Assembly: GCA_914767715.1 (NCBI GenBank) | Contig: OU612067.1 | Location: 22,976,162-23,040,161, forward strand | Length of the DNA stretch: 64,000 nt | From: Membranipora membranacea | Taxonomy: Eukaryota > Bryozoa > Gymnolaemata > Cheilostomatida > Membraniporidae | Direction of reading: 5' to 3' | Shown: positions 62,901 to 64,000 of the stretch, piece after piece | Layout of the letters: every line of letters starts with the position of its first letter | How positions within the stretch are numbered: the stretch's first letter is position 1 | Made by a program: the position numbers and the translations under genes | The notes under the pieces: model-generated | The model's input: the letters and a program-made list of their open reading frames with translations, nothing else | Database searches by the model: none | Told to the model about the DNA's origin: nothing

Positions 62901-64000
62901 CTGTGGAACCTCCTTCACCAGCACCGGACCAAACTTGTATGTCAGATTCCATTCAGACTCCAGTGTGAACAACCAAGGGTTTAGAGCTACCTGGACTGTT
63001 GGTGAGTAATTTCATACAATAAACCGGTAAGGGGGAACTTCCCACATAAGAACTCACCTCTGTTACGATTTTTGGGGCTTATTCATATAAATGAATGAAT
63101 GAATGTACAATCAGACAACGATGTACTGTGAATCAGGTTGGTGGATTTTGTTCCATCTTTGTTGTACAGCTCAGTTCCTAAATATGTTTCCTGTTCTATG
63201 GATTTCTACGAATCTATATGATCTATATAATCTTAATGATTCAATCTTTGAATTCATGTTTGTCATACATCGCTTGGCCACTCACCCCAGAACTTAAAAG
63301 TGAATGGCAGCTTTTGTGTATATTCTTATGTTGTTAGATGGTACATTTGAAATACCGACAGCAGTCATAAACAATCGCCACATCTGACTGACTTTTCTGA
63401 GAATCAACAACAATATAATAACTCATAGGCCTAATAGTTCCTGGATTTGTGGTTGGTTGTCAGGTCAGGAAGCTCTTTGGTTTGACTTGACATTATCTTA
63501 ATCCAACTACTAAATACAACAAGCTTGATTAAAATAATTTGTAAATGAATATCAAAAGAATAGAAAACAAAATTTATACTTCTAGCCTGATTGGCACTTT
63601 CATAACAACAACAGTTATCTTGAGCTCATCACTATTTTTTTTGATTTTTTCATTGTGCGGTGACGATGATGGATGAGATATGCAGTCTTTTTCAGATGAA
63701 TATGTAACTTGGTCCAGATTAACTGACAACCAACAAGTTTTTGAATCAGTCTCCAACAGTCAACCAAAATTATTAAATAAAGGGATATTTTCTATCATGG
63801 TTGATAACCTTTCTTGAAACATGGCTCACCAGTGTTTAATCACAATCTTAATCCTCATTTATTTATGCCACTATTAAGATATTTTCTCTGTTGTCAGCAT
63901 GCGGAGGAATGTTTACAGATCCGACAGGGGTGATAACTTCTCCCTACTGGCCTAGTCAGTATCCTCATTCTAAGACATGTAACTACCTGCTGACCGCTGC
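60000..64000 (+). CDS. Second multi-CUB extracellular protein (partial at right edge)
   Basis: The exons are 60000-60115, 60537-60645, 61272-61456, 61874-62039, 62278-62465, 62857-63001 and 63898 to the edge. They encode an abnormal first CUB, two complete CUBs and the start of a fourth. CUB B has VCGGDIRDETSGSISSPGYP and CSYDYLE; CUB C has NCGRNLNLTDGFLISPNYPN and CAFDYIE before AHDGTDD; the last starts ACGGMFTDPTGVITSP. Each complete CUB is split after the YDYLE motif by a phase-0 intron, and modules are separated by phase-1 introns, which suits exon shuffling. The first CUB lacks the third and fourth Cys and the calcium-site strand. No signal-peptide exon is visible before 60000; the acceptor phase (1) means an upstream exon exists. 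No stop interrupts the frame. Confidence 0.85.
60876..60960. repeat. 12-bp minisatellite, 7 perfect units
   Basis: gaccagtacgct is repeated seven times without change, flanked on both sides by agtaacagactatct, with one more unit further on. It lies in the intron between the first two CUB modules of the right gene. Confidence 0.95.

Overview
The window is animal (metazoan) nuclear DNA. It is AT-rich and has many short GT-AG introns, tandem CUB domains, a BRCC36-type JAMM gene, a metazoan-style caspase, LRR-ROC-COR sequence, CR1/jockey-like LINEs, a tRNA-derived SINE and several MITEs. A marine invertebrate or non-bilaterian is plausible, but the sequence does not fix the phylum. All gene models come from reading exons, splice sites and phases by eye.

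Layout. (1) About 0.4-5.7 kb, + strand: part of a multi-CUB extracellular gene. CUB1-4 read cleanly, an in-frame TGA follows CUB4, and CUB5 carries a second stop. (2) 5.7-9.3 kb: gene-free, with a short satellite and a foldback. (3) 9.3-45.5 kb, - strand: one large gene whose exons chain in phase into a predicted 1319-residue protein with the order N-terminal LRR-like region, four 47-residue LRR cassettes, ROC GTPase, COR, linker, caspase p20 and p10. Its introns, especially 16-44 kb, are swollen by tandem copies of an LRR-exon unit (four live exons, several dead ones), LINE fragments, a long-hairpin TTAA element and variable minisatellites. (4) 45.5-53.7 kb: no recognisable coding exons; MITEs and repeats. 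(5) 53.7-57.5 kb, - strand: seven exons of a BRCC3 (BRCC36) homologue, broken in exons 1-2. (6) 57.5-60 kb: gene-free apart from a LINE 3' piece. (7) 60-64 kb, + strand: a second CUB array that runs off the right edge.

The most interesting object is the LRR-ROC-COR-caspase gene. It puts a repeat sensor, a GTPase switch and a death protease in one polypeptide, where most animals use separate proteins joined by death-fold adaptors. The catalytic His (SHG) and Cys (QACAG) and the ROC P-loop are present. The LRR cassettes are phase-symmetric exons undergoing visible birth and death, which suggests a diversifying sensor. The BRCC3 homologue lies just upstream on the same strand. In mammals BRCC3 deubiquitinates NLRP3, so the proximity is suggestive, but this copy looks disabled. 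Any shared function is inference.
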